NCBI GenBank assembly: GCA_030692565.1
Contig: JAUYAO010000044.1
Coordinates: 1-64,000, forward strand
DNA length: 64,000 nucleotides
Reading direction: 5' to 3'
From: Nitrospira sp.
GTDB lineage: Bacteria; Nitrospirota; Nitrospiria; Nitrospirales; Nitrospiraceae
In this document: piece after piece, positions 27,468-37,273 of the stretch
Layout: each line of letters starts with the position of its first letter
Numbering within the stretch: the first letter of the stretch is position 1
Notes under the pieces: generated by a model
What the model was told of the DNA's origin: nothing
The model's input: the letters and a program-made list of their open reading frames with translations, nothing else
The model's database searches: none
Position numbers and translations under genes: made by a program

Positions 27468-28490
27468 TCATCGCCCTGTCAGCGCCTGCCGGATTTCCGG
27501 CAGCGTGCGCAGCAACACCTCGACCTCCTTCACGGTCAACCGTTGTGTATTATGGGACGTGTAGTCATCCACTTCGGCCTCCTGTAAATCACCTTCCGTA
27601 AAATACTTGCTATAGTTGAGATCCCGCGAATCCATGGCAACCCGGTAATACTCTTTCATGTCGTCGGCCCGACGCAACTCCTCACGGGTCGCCAGCGTTT
27701 CATAGAGTTTTTCACCATGACGAACGCCGATCACTTTCACAGGAACCGTGGACTGAAATACCGCTTTCATGGCCGCGGCCAAGTCGGCCACCGTACAGGC
27801 AGGCGCTTTACGAATTAGAATATCTCCCTGGCGTCCATGCTCAAATGCAAAGAGAACGAGATCCACGGCCTCCGATAGCGGAAGCAAAAACCGCGTCATG
27901 CCTGGCTCGGTGATGGTCAGCGCCTGTTGCGCCTTGATCTGTTGGACAAAGAGCGGAATGACCGAGCCACGCGAGTACATCACATTCCCATACCGCACCG
28001 TACTCACCACGGTAGCGCCGGGACCGGTCGTGCGCGCGGCAGCCTGAGCCACCTTTTCCATCAAGGCCTTCGTCATACCCATCGCATTGATCGGATACAC
28101 CGCCTTGTCCGTGCTCAGACAGATGACCTTTGTCGCCCCGTGCTTGATGGCAGAATCAACCACATTGTGGCTGCCGATGACATTGGTGTAGACAGCCTGC
28201 ATAGGGAAAAAATCACAGGACGGCACTTGCTTCAGGGCCGCGGCATGGAAGACAAAGTCCACGCCTTGCATGACCGCATCCACACTCTCGCGGCTCCTGA
28301 CGTCGCCGATATGAAATTTGAGGCGCGGTTCGTTCAGCTCTATCCGCATCATTTCTTGCTTCAATTCATCGCGACTGAAAATGCGGATTTCTTTCACCTC
28401 ACGAGGCCGGAGGATATCCACAAATGCCCGACCAAATGATCCGGTCCCTCCGGTAATCAACACCGTTTTCCCCTTCAACACATCGCTCAT
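27468..28490 (-). CDS. fnlA: UDP-GlcNAc 4,6-dehydratase/5-epimerase (FnlA/WbjB/Cap5E)
   Basis: First enzyme of UDP-L-FucNAc synthesis. The 340-aa soluble SDR has TVLITGGTGSFGRAFVDIL, the EIRIFSRDELKQEMMR segment, and the catalytic STDKAVYPINAMGMTKALME, in which Met takes the usual Tyr position as in other inverting dehydratases. Its ATG overlaps the wbuB stop (ATGA), and fnlB follows 49 bp later. Family and context agree. Confidence 0.94.
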   Translation of the reverse strand: MSDVLKGKTVLITGGTGSFGRAFVDILRPREVKEIRIFSRDELKQEMMRIELNEPRLKFHIGDVRSRESVDAVMQGVDFVFHAAALKQVPSCDFFPMQAVYTNVIGSHNVVDSAIKHGATKVICLSTDKAVYPINAMGMTKALMEKVAQAAARTTGPGATVVSTVRYGNVMYSRGSVIPLFVQQIKAQQALTITEPGMTRFLLPLSEAVDLVLFAFEHGRQGDILIRKAPACTVADLAAAMKAVFQSTVPVKVIGVRHGEKLYETLATREELRRADDMKEYYRVAMDSRDLNYSKYFTEGDLQEAEVDDYTSHNTQRLTVKEVEVLLRTLPEIRQALTGR

Positions 28491-29776
28491 GAAGGTCTTC
28501 CCCTTTCACTCGACAAGGCCGATTCGGATGCAGCCGACGCCCGTATGTTCCCTTGCCTTTCGACTAACTCCTGCATCCATTTTTCAAGCTGGTCGAACAG
28601 CATGGACCGGTCAAAATGCGCGGCGTAGTATTCCGCTCCGCGACGGCCCATCAGTTCCCTGGCTTCGCGTGGAGTCTCCGCCATTCTCAGCACAGCATCG
28701 GCCAAAGCCTCCGGCTGCTCGGCTGAACAGACGAGGCCTGCTCCCGCCTCTCGAATAATCCGAGCCCCTTCCCCGTCAAGTGCGGCAATAATCGGACGCC
28801 CCGAAGCCAGATAGGACTGCACCTTCCCGGGAATTGTCAAAGCAAAAATGGGCTCACGCCGGAGAGTCACCAACATGGCATCGGCCTGCGCAAAAAACGC
28901 CGGCATGGTTTCAAGCGGATGCCTGCCAAGAAAATGTACGGTGCCGGCTAACTGCCGTCGTTCCACTTCAGCCTGAGCCCAGCTCAACATGCGTCCATCG
29001 CCGACAATAATCCAGTGAATATCCGCTCTCGATTTCACCCGTTCCGCCGCCGCAATGATCGTCTCAAAATCCTGCGCCGCCCCCACATTCCCGGCGAACA
29101 TCACTCGAAACCCTTCCGGAAAATGGACACTCTCCGGCACAGGCAATCGACCGACGGCAGTCTCATAGAGAGCTTCCGCCCAGCTCGGGAAATACAGGAT
29201 TTTCCCCGAAGGAACACGCTGTTGTTCGACATGAGATACAAAGGCTCGTGATTGCACAAGGATCCGATCGCAATGCCGATAGATGAACCGCACCATACGC
29301 TCGATCCACTGCAGCGCGCGCGACGACCGAATCGCTTGCGTGGCCGAAACGCTCTCAGGCCATAAATCCAGCACCCAGAACAATATTGGGGCTCGTGTCA
29401 GAGCTTTTAGCGCAAGAGCGGGGAACCCCACCGTCATTGGAGATGGCTCATGGACAAAAATCACATCGTAATTCTTTCGGCAGCTCAGCCCCCCCCTGAG
29501 CGTTGCCATTACCGCAAAAGATAGGTAGTTGAGCGCCAGGCGCACTCCGGTCGCACTGCCGCGGGGAAACAAAGGACACCGGATTACCTCTACCCCTTCG
29601 TAGCATTCCCGATAGGGTCCGCCGAAACCATACCCTGAAGAGAAAGTCCCCGCCGGGTAATTCGGCAAACCCGTGAGGACCGTTACGACATGACCGCGCC
29701 GTTGAAACTCGCGTGCCAAATCATTGATCCGAAAATTCTCCGGCCAGAAATACTGGCTAACAATAAGAAGTCGCAC
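28487..29776 (-). CDS. wbuB: L-FucNAc transferase, glycosyltransferase family 4 (WbuB-like)
   Basis: A 429-aa GT-B enzyme. It starts MRLLIVSQYFWPENFRINDL, the hallmark of the WbuB group, with HEPSPMTVGFPAL and the donor site VMFAGNVGAAQDFETII and SYLASGRPIIAALDGEGARI. WbuB adds L-FucNAc in E. coli O26. The gene lies directly before fnlA with a 4-bp overlap, so the transferase and its donor pathway are one unit. A 138-bp gap without a gene separates it from the upstream GT4. Confidence 0.9.
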   Translation of the reverse strand: MRLLIVSQYFWPENFRINDLAREFQRRGHVVTVLTGLPNYPAGTFSSGYGFGGPYRECYEGVEVIRCPLFPRGSATGVRLALNYLSFAVMATLRGGLSCRKNYDVIFVHEPSPMTVGFPALALKALTRAPILFWVLDLWPESVSATQAIRSSRALQWIERMVRFIYRHCDRILVQSRAFVSHVEQQRVPSGKILYFPSWAEALYETAVGRLPVPESVHFPEGFRVMFAGNVGAAQDFETIIAAAERVKSRADIHWIIVGDGRMLSWAQAEVERRQLAGTVHFLGRHPLETMPAFFAQADAMLVTLRREPIFALTIPGKVQSYLASGRPIIAALDGEGARIIREAGAGLVCSAEQPEALADAVLRMAETPREARELMGRRGAEYYAAHFDRSMLFDQLEKWMQELVERQGNIRASAASESALSSERGRPS

Positions 29777-29914
29777 TTACTCAGACCAACCCCTTAAACA
29801 GCCTCCGCCACCGCTCCCCGGACACATTCGGTCACTCTCCGACAATCTCACCCCAGGAACCACCGAAGAAATCTCCACCGGGGTCCAAGCACCAATATGA
29901 CGCACCAGGGCCCC

Positions 29915-31096
29915 TCACGAGTTGGATGCCAGGACGGCATCAAACATACTCCGGTAAGCGTCCAGGTCCACATGACTTGCACGCCACGCAGCAACATAGT
30001 GTGTACAGGCTTCGCGTATCTTGGCCATGTCGTTTTCGGTCATCATTTGATAGCGACTCAGTTCCCGCACAAAAGCCTGTTCGTCCGCTAGCGGCAAATC
30101 GGCCCCGACACCTGCACGCATCAGATGGCGCCAGGGGGTTCGATCACTGATCACCACGGGAAGACCCGCAGCAAGTCCTTCAAGAATCGCATGGCCAAAG
30201 TTCTCGCCGAGCGTCGGAAGCAGCATCACATCGTATTCGTGAAGCCGCTCAGACAGATGCTCATGAGCAACTTCTCCTCGATGACGCACCGATACATGAT
30301 CCGGACAGAGGGCAATCTGCTGCTGACAAAGATCCCAATATGGCTTGTCCTCAACAAGCCCCCAGAGATCAAGCTGAACTCGCCCGGATAGTTGAGACGC
30401 AATACGAATTGCAGCCAGGGTGTTCTTCATAGGCACCACGCGGGACGCAAGAACCAGGCGCAATGTACCGGGCTGTTTCTCGACATGAGGGATGATCCGC
30501 GCGGACTCAGCTTCCGGTAAATTGCTGGCAAGAAACAACCTGCCAGCCCGCGGAGATAAAACACCTCGAATCTGTTCGGCCTCCGGCTCGGAGCAGGCAT
30601 GCCAAAACACATGTTTGTAAAGTCCGACCCCTCTGGCTGCGAGTACAAAACCCCGCTTGCGGGTCGCTTTTAGCCCAAGAGCCCCCGACGAAAACTCGCC
30701 CCTCGGAGTGAGAAGGATCGGAGTCGAACGGCCGCGCCCTAAAGCGACAAGCGGCAACATTGAAAACGACCGGTCGAACAAGCTGTTGAGATAAATCATG
30801 TCCGGATTGGCATCGGATACCACCCTTCGGCAGAAGCCAAATCCCAGATCGGATGGAGCTGCATAGAAAATGGCGGCCCCACCTCGGCGTTGCCATTGGC
30901 CCACTTTAATGTCCGGATAAGGAATATCCGAGCGGTGATCCCGGTCCAGGCAGACGATACGAAAATCGTATTCGGCACTCAACGCCTCCACAAGATTAGA
31001 GAGGCTTCGAACCGGTCCTCCGGCTCGATAACCCGGAAGATAGGAACGAGCGAAGACCAGAACAACAGGTCTTCTGGACGGATTAGGCCGACTCAT
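29915..31096 (-). CDS. Glycosyltransferase family 4
   Basis: A 393-aa GT-B protein. VLVFARSYLPGYRAGGPVRS near the N-terminus marks the acceptor domain. The C-terminal half has LVLASRVVPMKNTLAAIRI and the acidic motif LPTLGENFGHAILEGLAAGLP. It is the type common in O-antigen loci, with donor unknown. Its ATG overlaps the asparagine synthetase stop (ATGA). Confidence 0.87.
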   Translation of the reverse strand: MSRPNPSRRPVVLVFARSYLPGYRAGGPVRSLSNLVEALSAEYDFRIVCLDRDHRSDIPYPDIKVGQWQRRGGAAIFYAAPSDLGFGFCRRVVSDANPDMIYLNSLFDRSFSMLPLVALGRGRSTPILLTPRGEFSSGALGLKATRKRGFVLAARGVGLYKHVFWHACSEPEAEQIRGVLSPRAGRLFLASNLPEAESARIIPHVEKQPGTLRLVLASRVVPMKNTLAAIRIASQLSGRVQLDLWGLVEDKPYWDLCQQQIALCPDHVSVRHRGEVAHEHLSERLHEYDVMLLPTLGENFGHAILEGLAAGLPVVISDRTPWRHLMRAGVGADLPLADEQAFVRELSRYQMMTENDMAKIREACTHYVAAWRASHVDLDAYRSMFDAVLASNS

Positions 31097-32931
31097 CGCG
31101 CATAGATCGCATTCGCGACCGTGGCGGCCCAGCGACGGCTGCTCTGCCCGGCTTCATGTGCGGCGGATACTCCATGGCGGCCAGCAAGGCGATCCACCTC
31201 ATGGTTCATCCATACGCCCAAAGGAATCCCAAAGCCTGACTTCGTTCGACCGGTCATGGCCTGACTCAGCGGCGTGACGGGGCTGGCGGCGAGCAAATGC
31301 TTTCCTTGTAGTCGCCCGAACGATCTGAGTACAGGCATCAAATCCCGCAACAGCCAGGCATCAACCAGCGGCGTGCGCAACTCTACACTATGATCCATAC
31401 TGGCCCAGTCGCTGTCCCGCAATAACTGATTGCGAAGATAGACCATGGACTCGAGTTGCCCTACAGCAGCCATAGAATCAGCCGGGAGGTCGCCAGCGAC
31501 AGACTCCAGGAGGGCCGCGGGATCACGCTGTCGCGACCCCTGGGACGATCCCCCTCCCTCCAGCAGTGTAGGCAGGTCGTCAGGCGTAAAGAGGCCTCTC
31601 CGCAGCCAATAGGCGCCGTACAGATTTCCGGCTTGACGGGTTAACCAGCGCCAACGCGAATTCCCGCTGTATCGCGAAAAAACGCGCAGCGCGAGATCTG
31701 CCGCCAACAGGGCCCCGGGAACTTTCGCCATCCGCCTCCGTCGCGAGACAAGCAAGGGAAGCTGCTGAAAGCTTGGATAGCCATAAAACAATTCGTCCCC
31801 GCCGATACCGGAAATGACCACCTTCAAACCCAGCTCAGCCACAGCCTTGCTCGCATACCATGTATTGATCCCGTCAATGCTCGGCTGATCCATGGCCGAG
31901 AGGATCCTCGGGAGGTCGGAATCAAACTCCTGTCGCGTAATCACCCGCACGTGATGCCTGATCCCGAACCGCTCGGCAATCTCCTTGGCCGCGGGCACTT
32001 CGTCTTCGTGCTGTCCGTGAAATTCCCTGAATGCCACCGTAACACCGAGGACATCTCGCGCTCCGTTGTCTTTCATTAATCCCGCAAGACTGCCGGAATC
32101 GATCCCGCCGGAAAGGAATATACCCACCGGGACGTCGGCGACCAGATGTTGTTGCACAGAACGGGAAACCGCAGTGCGCACAGCCTCTTGAACGTCGTCG
32201 GCCGTCATACGGCACTCCGGCGCCTTGCGCCAGGAATCCCCGATATCCCAATACTTGTGAGGACCAACGAGCTGACCGTCTGCGGATATACGGCACCAGC
32301 TACCGGCAGGCACGGCAGTGATATCACGGAACCAGGTGCGCGGCTCAGGGACACTCCCTAACAGCCAAAACCCAGCCTGCCCCTCCGGATCGGAGTCGTA
32401 CGAAATCAGACCGGAGGCGAGCAAGGCTTTCACCTGAGAAGCAAATAGCCAGCCCTTCTTGCTCTGACCAAGGTACAACGGCTTAATGCCATAAGGATCC
32501 CGGGCCAACAATACCGTACGAGTGATGCGATCCCATATCGCAAGGGCAAACATCCCGCGCAAGCGAGACAGCATTCCCTCGCCATGCCGGGCAAAGAGTC
32601 GCAGCAGCACCTCCGTGTCGCTTTGCGTACGAAAGCGGTCACCGTCTTCCTCAAGCCCACGGCGCAACTCGAGAAAATTGTATATTTCTCCGTTGAACAC
32701 AATCACAAAGCGGCCGTCATCGGAAAGCATCGGCTGGTTTGCGCGAGACTCCAAATCGATAATCGACAACCGACGATGACCCAAACTCAGATCTGCTTTT
32801 GAATCCGTCCAATACCCCAGAGCATCTGGACCGCGCGCTTGCATTCGATCACACATTTTTCGCACAGCGTCATCAGCAGAGCACTGACCGGCTGTCGTTC
32901 GGGAAAGAAACACTCCTGCCAACCCACACAT
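31093..32931 (-). CDS. asnB: Asparagine synthetase, glutamine-hydrolysing (AsnB family)
   Basis: A 612-aa class II amidotransferase. The N-terminal nucleophile is Cys2 (MCGLAGVFLSRTT). The glutaminase domain contains RGPDALGYW and FNGEIYNFLELRRGL. The synthetase domain has the ATP loop VGIFLSGGIDSGSLAG and GIGGDELFYGYPSF. In polysaccharide loci such proteins are thought to amidate uronic-acid sugars rather than supply free asparagine. No uronate dehydrogenase is visible here, so the substrate is open. The C-terminal part (about 520-612) is less conserved. Confidence 0.9.
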   Translation of the reverse strand: MCGLAGVFLSRTTAGQCSADDAVRKMCDRMQARGPDALGYWTDSKADLSLGHRRLSIIDLESRANQPMLSDDGRFVIVFNGEIYNFLELRRGLEEDGDRFRTQSDTEVLLRLFARHGEGMLSRLRGMFALAIWDRITRTVLLARDPYGIKPLYLGQSKKGWLFASQVKALLASGLISYDSDPEGQAGFWLLGSVPEPRTWFRDITAVPAGSWCRISADGQLVGPHKYWDIGDSWRKAPECRMTADDVQEAVRTAVSRSVQQHLVADVPVGIFLSGGIDSGSLAGLMKDNGARDVLGVTVAFREFHGQHEDEVPAAKEIAERFGIRHHVRVITRQEFDSDLPRILSAMDQPSIDGINTWYASKAVAELGLKVVISGIGGDELFYGYPSFQQLPLLVSRRRRMAKVPGALLAADLALRVFSRYSGNSRWRWLTRQAGNLYGAYWLRRGLFTPDDLPTLLEGGGSSQGSRQRDPAALLESVAGDLPADSMAAVGQLESMVYLRNQLLRDSDWASMDHSVELRTPLVDAWLLRDLMPVLRSFGRLQGKHLLAASPVTPLSQAMTGRTKSGFGIPLGVWMNHEVDRLAGRHGVSAAHEAGQSSRRWAATVANAIYAR

Positions 32932-33154
32932 AATCTTAATAACTCCTGCAACGCTTCCCCGTCAGTACGTACCGTATCCCGGATTGACTCCGTCTGCTCT
33001 GAGCCCAAGGCAATAGAGATCCGAGCACACAATCCCGGGACAGTAACTCTGCTTATTGACTGAGGGCTGCCAACTGAGACGAGGCCGAACTCTCCGTACT
33101 GCCCCTCCAACAAACCTGCGCTACGATGAACTAACCGAGGGCATCCCTGGCACA

Positions 33155-34087
33155 TCAGGCTCTTTTGTAGAGGGAATAACACAGCCGCAGCATGGGCCGA
33201 GGGATGAGCATGAGAGGAAAGGCAAGGTAGAACTCAGGATAGCTCCAGAACAATTTTGCCATCTTGACAATTTTGGGGGTTGACGAGCCAAAGCCTGTCG
33301 TAAACCCTTTCGCGCGCTCGACGACAACGGCCCTCCAGGAGCGCCCAAACTTCTGAGCCTGGACATGCCTTAGTAGTTTCCTGTCAAAAGACTCCGTAAA
33401 TTCACGGGCGACGAGCGCATAGTTAATTCCATGCACTTCAAACGAATCATACCAGCGGGCCTCCCCTGCAGGCTTTTCATCGCTTAAGAAATTTCTCCCG
33501 TCCAGCAGATAAAACTTCCTGCCCACCGACAGTGCATTCAACGATAAGAACAGGGTTACCCATGATGTGCCAATAAATGCGAGAGCCTTCTCCATACCCG
33601 ACAATAACGTCTCCCGCCTGAAGAGCATGGCAGAACAAAAACCAAGCTGATCCTTCAGTGTAGACAATACCTCATCCCGATCTTTCGTCAGTCGGCTCTC
33701 ACCAAGATGAATAGAGTAATTCTCTCCGGCCATATCAGTCGAATTGATGTACATAAAGTCTATGTCACGCACATCCCTTAGAACACCGAGGACTCTGCCA
33801 ACCGTCCCTGGACAAAACACATCATCACCAAACCACCACACAAAATTGCCCCGCGCCTCCCGGCTGACAAACATGAACGCGAGATCGACCCCTTCTTTTT
33901 TTAAGTGGAAGTATCTGATGGGCAGCCTGGTCAAATACCCGGATACGATCTTCTCCGTTTCAGCATCCGGATTATCATCCCGAATGACAATTTCGACACT
34001 CTCCAAATCCTGCCCAAGCAAACTATCCAGCGTTCGCCTCATCTGGTTGGGCTGACCATATGTTGGGATACAGACACTCAGAAGCAT
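33155..34087 (-). CDS. Glycosyltransferase family 2
   Basis: A 310-aa GT-A enzyme starting LLSVCIPTYGQPNQMRRTL, with IVIRDDNPDAETEKIV, FVWWFGDDVFCPG (DD motif) and a hydrophobic C-terminal segment FYLAFPLMLIPRPMLRL. It resembles the gene at 37274-38290 in length and in the C-terminal SYPEF/SFPEF motif. The two flank an FkbM-IS30 block, which suggests local duplication. About 220 bp before it (towards asnB) hold no supported gene. Confidence 0.85.
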   Translation of the reverse strand: MLLSVCIPTYGQPNQMRRTLDSLLGQDLESVEIVIRDDNPDAETEKIVSGYLTRLPIRYFHLKKEGVDLAFMFVSREARGNFVWWFGDDVFCPGTVGRVLGVLRDVRDIDFMYINSTDMAGENYSIHLGESRLTKDRDEVLSTLKDQLGFCSAMLFRRETLLSGMEKALAFIGTSWVTLFLSLNALSVGRKFYLLDGRNFLSDEKPAGEARWYDSFEVHGINYALVAREFTESFDRKLLRHVQAQKFGRSWRAVVVERAKGFTTGFGSSTPKIVKMAKLFWSYPEFYLAFPLMLIPRPMLRLCYSLYKRA

Positions 34088-34159
34088 AGAAGAAGGGGAG
34101 GTCAGAGATATCTATAATTGCGGAGTTGAGCCGGAGGCGAACCCGTGAAGCCTGTGAAG

Positions 34160-34882
34160 TTAGGCCCGGACGATTCCAATAAACATGGCGTTGGCATTAT
34201 TGTACGGTTCACCAAACTTACTCGCTGCAACCTTGGAATACTCTACTTGCTCCCACTGATTGTCGGCTGATATTCTTTTGAGGTAATGCCGTTCTGAGAA
34301 AACATCGCCTCCGCGCTCCAGATACTCATCGAAATATTGGTTGTACCCGAGAGGCAAGGTCACCAGCATCACGCCGCCCGATCGCATACAATTATCCCTT
34401 AGATTCTTGAACGCGAATGGAATTTTCCCAGGATCCCGCTCCGCCTCATCCCATCCAACATGCTCTAACGTTGAGATACTGATGATCGCATCGTATTTTT
34501 CACTTGGGGCAAAATCAATGACGTCCTCGTTGATCAGGCCCGGCGACGAATCATACTTATCGAGAATATCTCGCTGTTGTCTGAATCCGTAATTCCTGAG
34601 GACATTTCCCACCTCGAGAATTCTTGCCCCTTGTCTATGAGCTCGCAGGAACCACTCAGCTACGGGTATCTCAACTGTTCTTTCATTTTGATAGGCGAGA
34701 TTGTAGGTATGACGGAAGTACTTCAGTCGGTGCCCACAATACTCAAAACTGCCTGACGGAGTGATGCGGAAGTAGAGGTTTTTCAGCATATCCCGGGCTA
34801 GTCGAGCCCCGACCTCAACTAGCTTCCTGCCGATACCTAGCACCCCACCTTTTTCATACAGCAGTCCCAGCTCAGCTCTCAT
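34160..34882 (-). CDS. SAM-dependent methyltransferase-like protein
   Basis: A 240-aa protein with a likely class I methyltransferase fold: ARILEVGNVLRNYG in the SAM-loop position, then DAIISISTLEHVGWDE and LRDNCMRSGGVMLVTLPLG. The first motif lacks the usual GxGxG, so SAM binding may be atypical. It lies between an FkbM and a GT2 gene in the AT-richer section and probably modifies an O-antigen sugar. Confidence 0.75.
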   Translation of the reverse strand: MRAELGLLYEKGGVLGIGRKLVEVGARLARDMLKNLYFRITPSGSFEYCGHRLKYFRHTYNLAYQNERTVEIPVAEWFLRAHRQGARILEVGNVLRNYGFRQQRDILDKYDSSPGLINEDVIDFAPSEKYDAIISISTLEHVGWDEAERDPGKIPFAFKNLRDNCMRSGGVMLVTLPLGYNQYFDEYLERGGDVFSERHYLKRISADNQWEQVEYSKVAASKFGEPYNNANAMFIGIVRA

Positions 34883-34948
34883 GGCTCAAGATACCCACTT
34901 TCTGAATCAGCTTGCGTTCCAGGCAGTCAAAACTTGATTGCGTATTTC

Positions 34949-35893
34949 TCAGTCGATTCTTTTGGCGAGAAGGTGACCGGTATACATATTTCTCGCCTCT
35001 TCCCCAACAAGATGAGGCACATAGGCATGAGTCGGCCCCGTATGCGATGTTGAATAGCCGCATTCGCGCAGATATTGGTCCAATTTTTCGTAGCCGTAGT
35101 GATATTCAATCATCATGTCCGAGAACTTTCTCAGGACAGCTTTGGGAGTCTTGAGCAAGATCTCGTACTCGAAACCTTCGGTATCTAACTTAAGGAAACC
35201 ATCGGCAACGTCGAAGCGGCTGACTATGTCGGAAAGCGTAATCATCGGAACGGTCTGCCCAGCCTGAGGAGTAAGAAGATTGGCGCCAAACATATCTTCA
35301 GAAGCGGGATCAAGCGTAATACTGCCGGCCTTCCCCCCCACCGCAGACAACAAGATTTCACAGGATGCAGTCAATCCATTTTGCCGTATATTTCTCTCGG
35401 CAAGGCGATGATACCCTGGGAAAGCCTCAATACCCACGACATGAGTAGCACCTTCCAGCAAGAAATAGACAGCTGTGTCCCCAAATGCCGCACCGATATC
35501 GATGACCCGCTTCCCCTTAGGACTGACAGAACCGAGAAACCCACGATAGGGATCAAATGCGAATATCTCGAAGATGGTGTCAAATCCATACTTCCCAAAC
35601 GCAAATTCTAACTGCCTGCCATGGTAGTCAAAGGTCATAGACTCACCTGACAGTTTTGTTGAGGGCAACAAACTAAACAGGTGCGTGTGCAGAATGTATT
35701 TTTGCCAGGACTGCTTGGTCAGCGGCAATTCATAACCGTTTCTGAATCGGATAAGACATTTCTCTTTACTCCCATAGCGAACCAAAAGCGCATCGATCCA
35801 ATTCCTCGTTGACCGAATCACATAATAGAGACTCCTGATTCTGGCTGCTGCATTGCCCAGGACGGTTCCATTCGACTCTATTGCAGAGTTCAT
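34949..35893 (-). CDS. FkbM family methyltransferase
   Basis: A 314-aa protein with a C-terminal FkbM methyltransferase domain: RVIDIGAAFGDTAVYFLLEG (SAM motif I), VVGIEAFPGYHRLAERNIR, and FLKLDTEGFEYEILL. FkbM enzymes O-methylate hydroxyls on sugars or polyketides. It is clearly paralogous to the genes at 38329-39264 and, more distantly, 41653-42480, with the same FAFGKYGFDT and DPYR segments. It lies about 60 bp from the IS30 end. Confidence 0.87.
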   Translation of the reverse strand: MNSAIESNGTVLGNAAARIRSLYYVIRSTRNWIDALLVRYGSKEKCLIRFRNGYELPLTKQSWQKYILHTHLFSLLPSTKLSGESMTFDYHGRQLEFAFGKYGFDTIFEIFAFDPYRGFLGSVSPKGKRVIDIGAAFGDTAVYFLLEGATHVVGIEAFPGYHRLAERNIRQNGLTASCEILLSAVGGKAGSITLDPASEDMFGANLLTPQAGQTVPMITLSDIVSRFDVADGFLKLDTEGFEYEILLKTPKAVLRKFSDMMIEYHYGYEKLDQYLRECGYSTSHTGPTHAYVPHLVGEEARNMYTGHLLAKRID

Positions 35894-35952
35894 GCTCGAT
35901 CCTTTGCTTATTGTAGGATAATTATCGACCTAACAAAGAGAGAGACTGTGGG

Positions 35953-37003
35953 TTCAAGGTTCTAGTGCAACACCAGTATCCTGAAGCATCCAGGAACCAA
36001 GGAGTTGCACAGGGCCCTCTACCGACGCCTGACTCTTATGGAACGTGAAGCACTCAGTCGAATGTTGGCTGCCGGGTATAGCCTGCGGGCCACGGCTCAA
36101 GCGCTGCAGCGCGCGCCGAGCACGGTGGCGCGGGAACTTGCTCGGCACCGCGCCTGTCCCATCACCTATCGGGCTGTCCCAGCCCATCACCGCGCCCACC
36201 GGTGGGCCCATCGTCCCCGGAAGCCCCGCAAGCTCGCGGTCCATCGCCGGCGCCGCCGGGCCGTGTTGACGCTGCTCGCTCAGCGCTGGTCGCCTGAACA
36301 GATTGCCCACGGCTTGCGCCAGCGGTATCCTGACGATCTCACGATGCGCCTCTCGCACGAAGCCATCTACACGTATGTGTAGGGGCTGCCCCGCGGGGCG
36401 TTGAAACGCGAACTCGCCCGCTATCTGCGACGCCGTCACCGCTGTCGTCGTCCCCGCAAGATCCGCCGCTCGTCGCGCCCCGTCCAGGACATCGTGAGCA
36501 TTGACGAACGGCCGGCCGAGGTGGCCGATCGCACGGTGCCCGGCCATTGGGAGGGCGACTTGTTGGTCGGCCAGGCGAACGCGTCGGCGCTCGGGACGCT
36601 GGTGGAACGCACCACCCGGTTTACGCTGCTGGTGCCGCTGACGGCCAAAGACGCGACCGCCGTGCGGCGGGCCTTCGCCCGGGAAGTGCGGACGCTGCCT
36701 GCCCAACTCCGCCGCTCCCTCACGTATGACCAGGGCCAGGAAATGCGGGAGCACCGCCTCTTTACCAAACAGACCAAGATGCAGGTCTACTTTGCCCATC
36801 CCCAGTGTCCCTGGGAGCGGGGGACGAACGAGAACACGAACGGCTTGCTGCGGCAGTTCTTTCCCGCCGGCACCGAGTTCCAGCGCGTCTCGCGGCGGGC
36901 GATCAAACGCGTGCAGGCGATGCTCAACGATCGCCCGCGGAAAATTCTGAACTGGCACAGTCCGGCTCATGCTTTTCACCACCTGGTGTGCTAAGATTTT
37001 GAA
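35953..37003 (+). mobile_element. IS30-family insertion sequence
   Basis: The element inserts in opposite orientation to every neighbour. Likely inverted repeats are TTCAAGGTTCTAGTGCAACA at 35953 and TTCAAAATCTTAGCACACCA on the complement of 36984-37003. They match with small gaps, and the transposase stop falls inside the right repeat. No target duplication could be called. About 270 bp of AT-rich sequence to the right hold no recognisable gene. Confidence 0.8.
36038..36994 (+). pseudogene. IS30-family transposase interrupted by an in-frame amber codon
   Basis: The N-terminal helix-turn-helix part begins MEREALSRMLAAGYSLRATA and runs to SHEAIYTYV. A TAG at 36380-36382 follows, and the same frame continues with GLPRGALKRELARYL through the DDE integrase core (VPGHWEGDLLVG, SLTYDQGQEM, ERGTNENTNGLLRQF) to a TAA. 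IS30 proteins normally have an aromatic residue there (IYxYxY), so a single TAC-to-TAG change explains it. It is inactive unless the codon is read through. A TTG at 36005 is an alternative upstream start. Confidence 0.9.
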
Positions 37004-37273
37004 TGCACAGACACACTCTCTCAGCCACCCCATCCGCTCCACCCAATTCGAAATAACCACTTGCAAGGCGTACAATTACAAATGCCAAAGGTCTCACACT
37101 GTAGGCCGCACTCAATCCATAAACCGTAAAACAGACCACCCACACTCACGACACACTGCCGCCACCATTCACTCTTGCCCAGGCCGGAGTACCACATTTG
37201 TTCGTAAGACCTACTCTACCGGGGTGAGGGAGTCAGAAAAACCAACCCTTGTGCCCACGAAGCTCCAATCAAC

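Noticed and set aside
32787-33182. A 131-codon minus-strand frame upstream of asnB
   Set aside because: It overlaps the asnB N-terminus, including the catalytic Cys2 region, in another frame and has no recognisable domain; the 223-bp gap itself shows no supported gene.
35954-37075. A 373-codon open frame on the minus strand across the IS30 element
   Set aside because: It is antisense to the transposase, whose DDE and helix-turn-helix motifs are unambiguous; the peptide is Arg/Pro/Gly-rich and unlike any family.
36924-37145. Possible truncated gene on the minus strand next to the IS30 right end
   Set aside because: The 73-codon frame overlaps the IS end and shows no family motif; no evidence that a gene was cut by the insertion.
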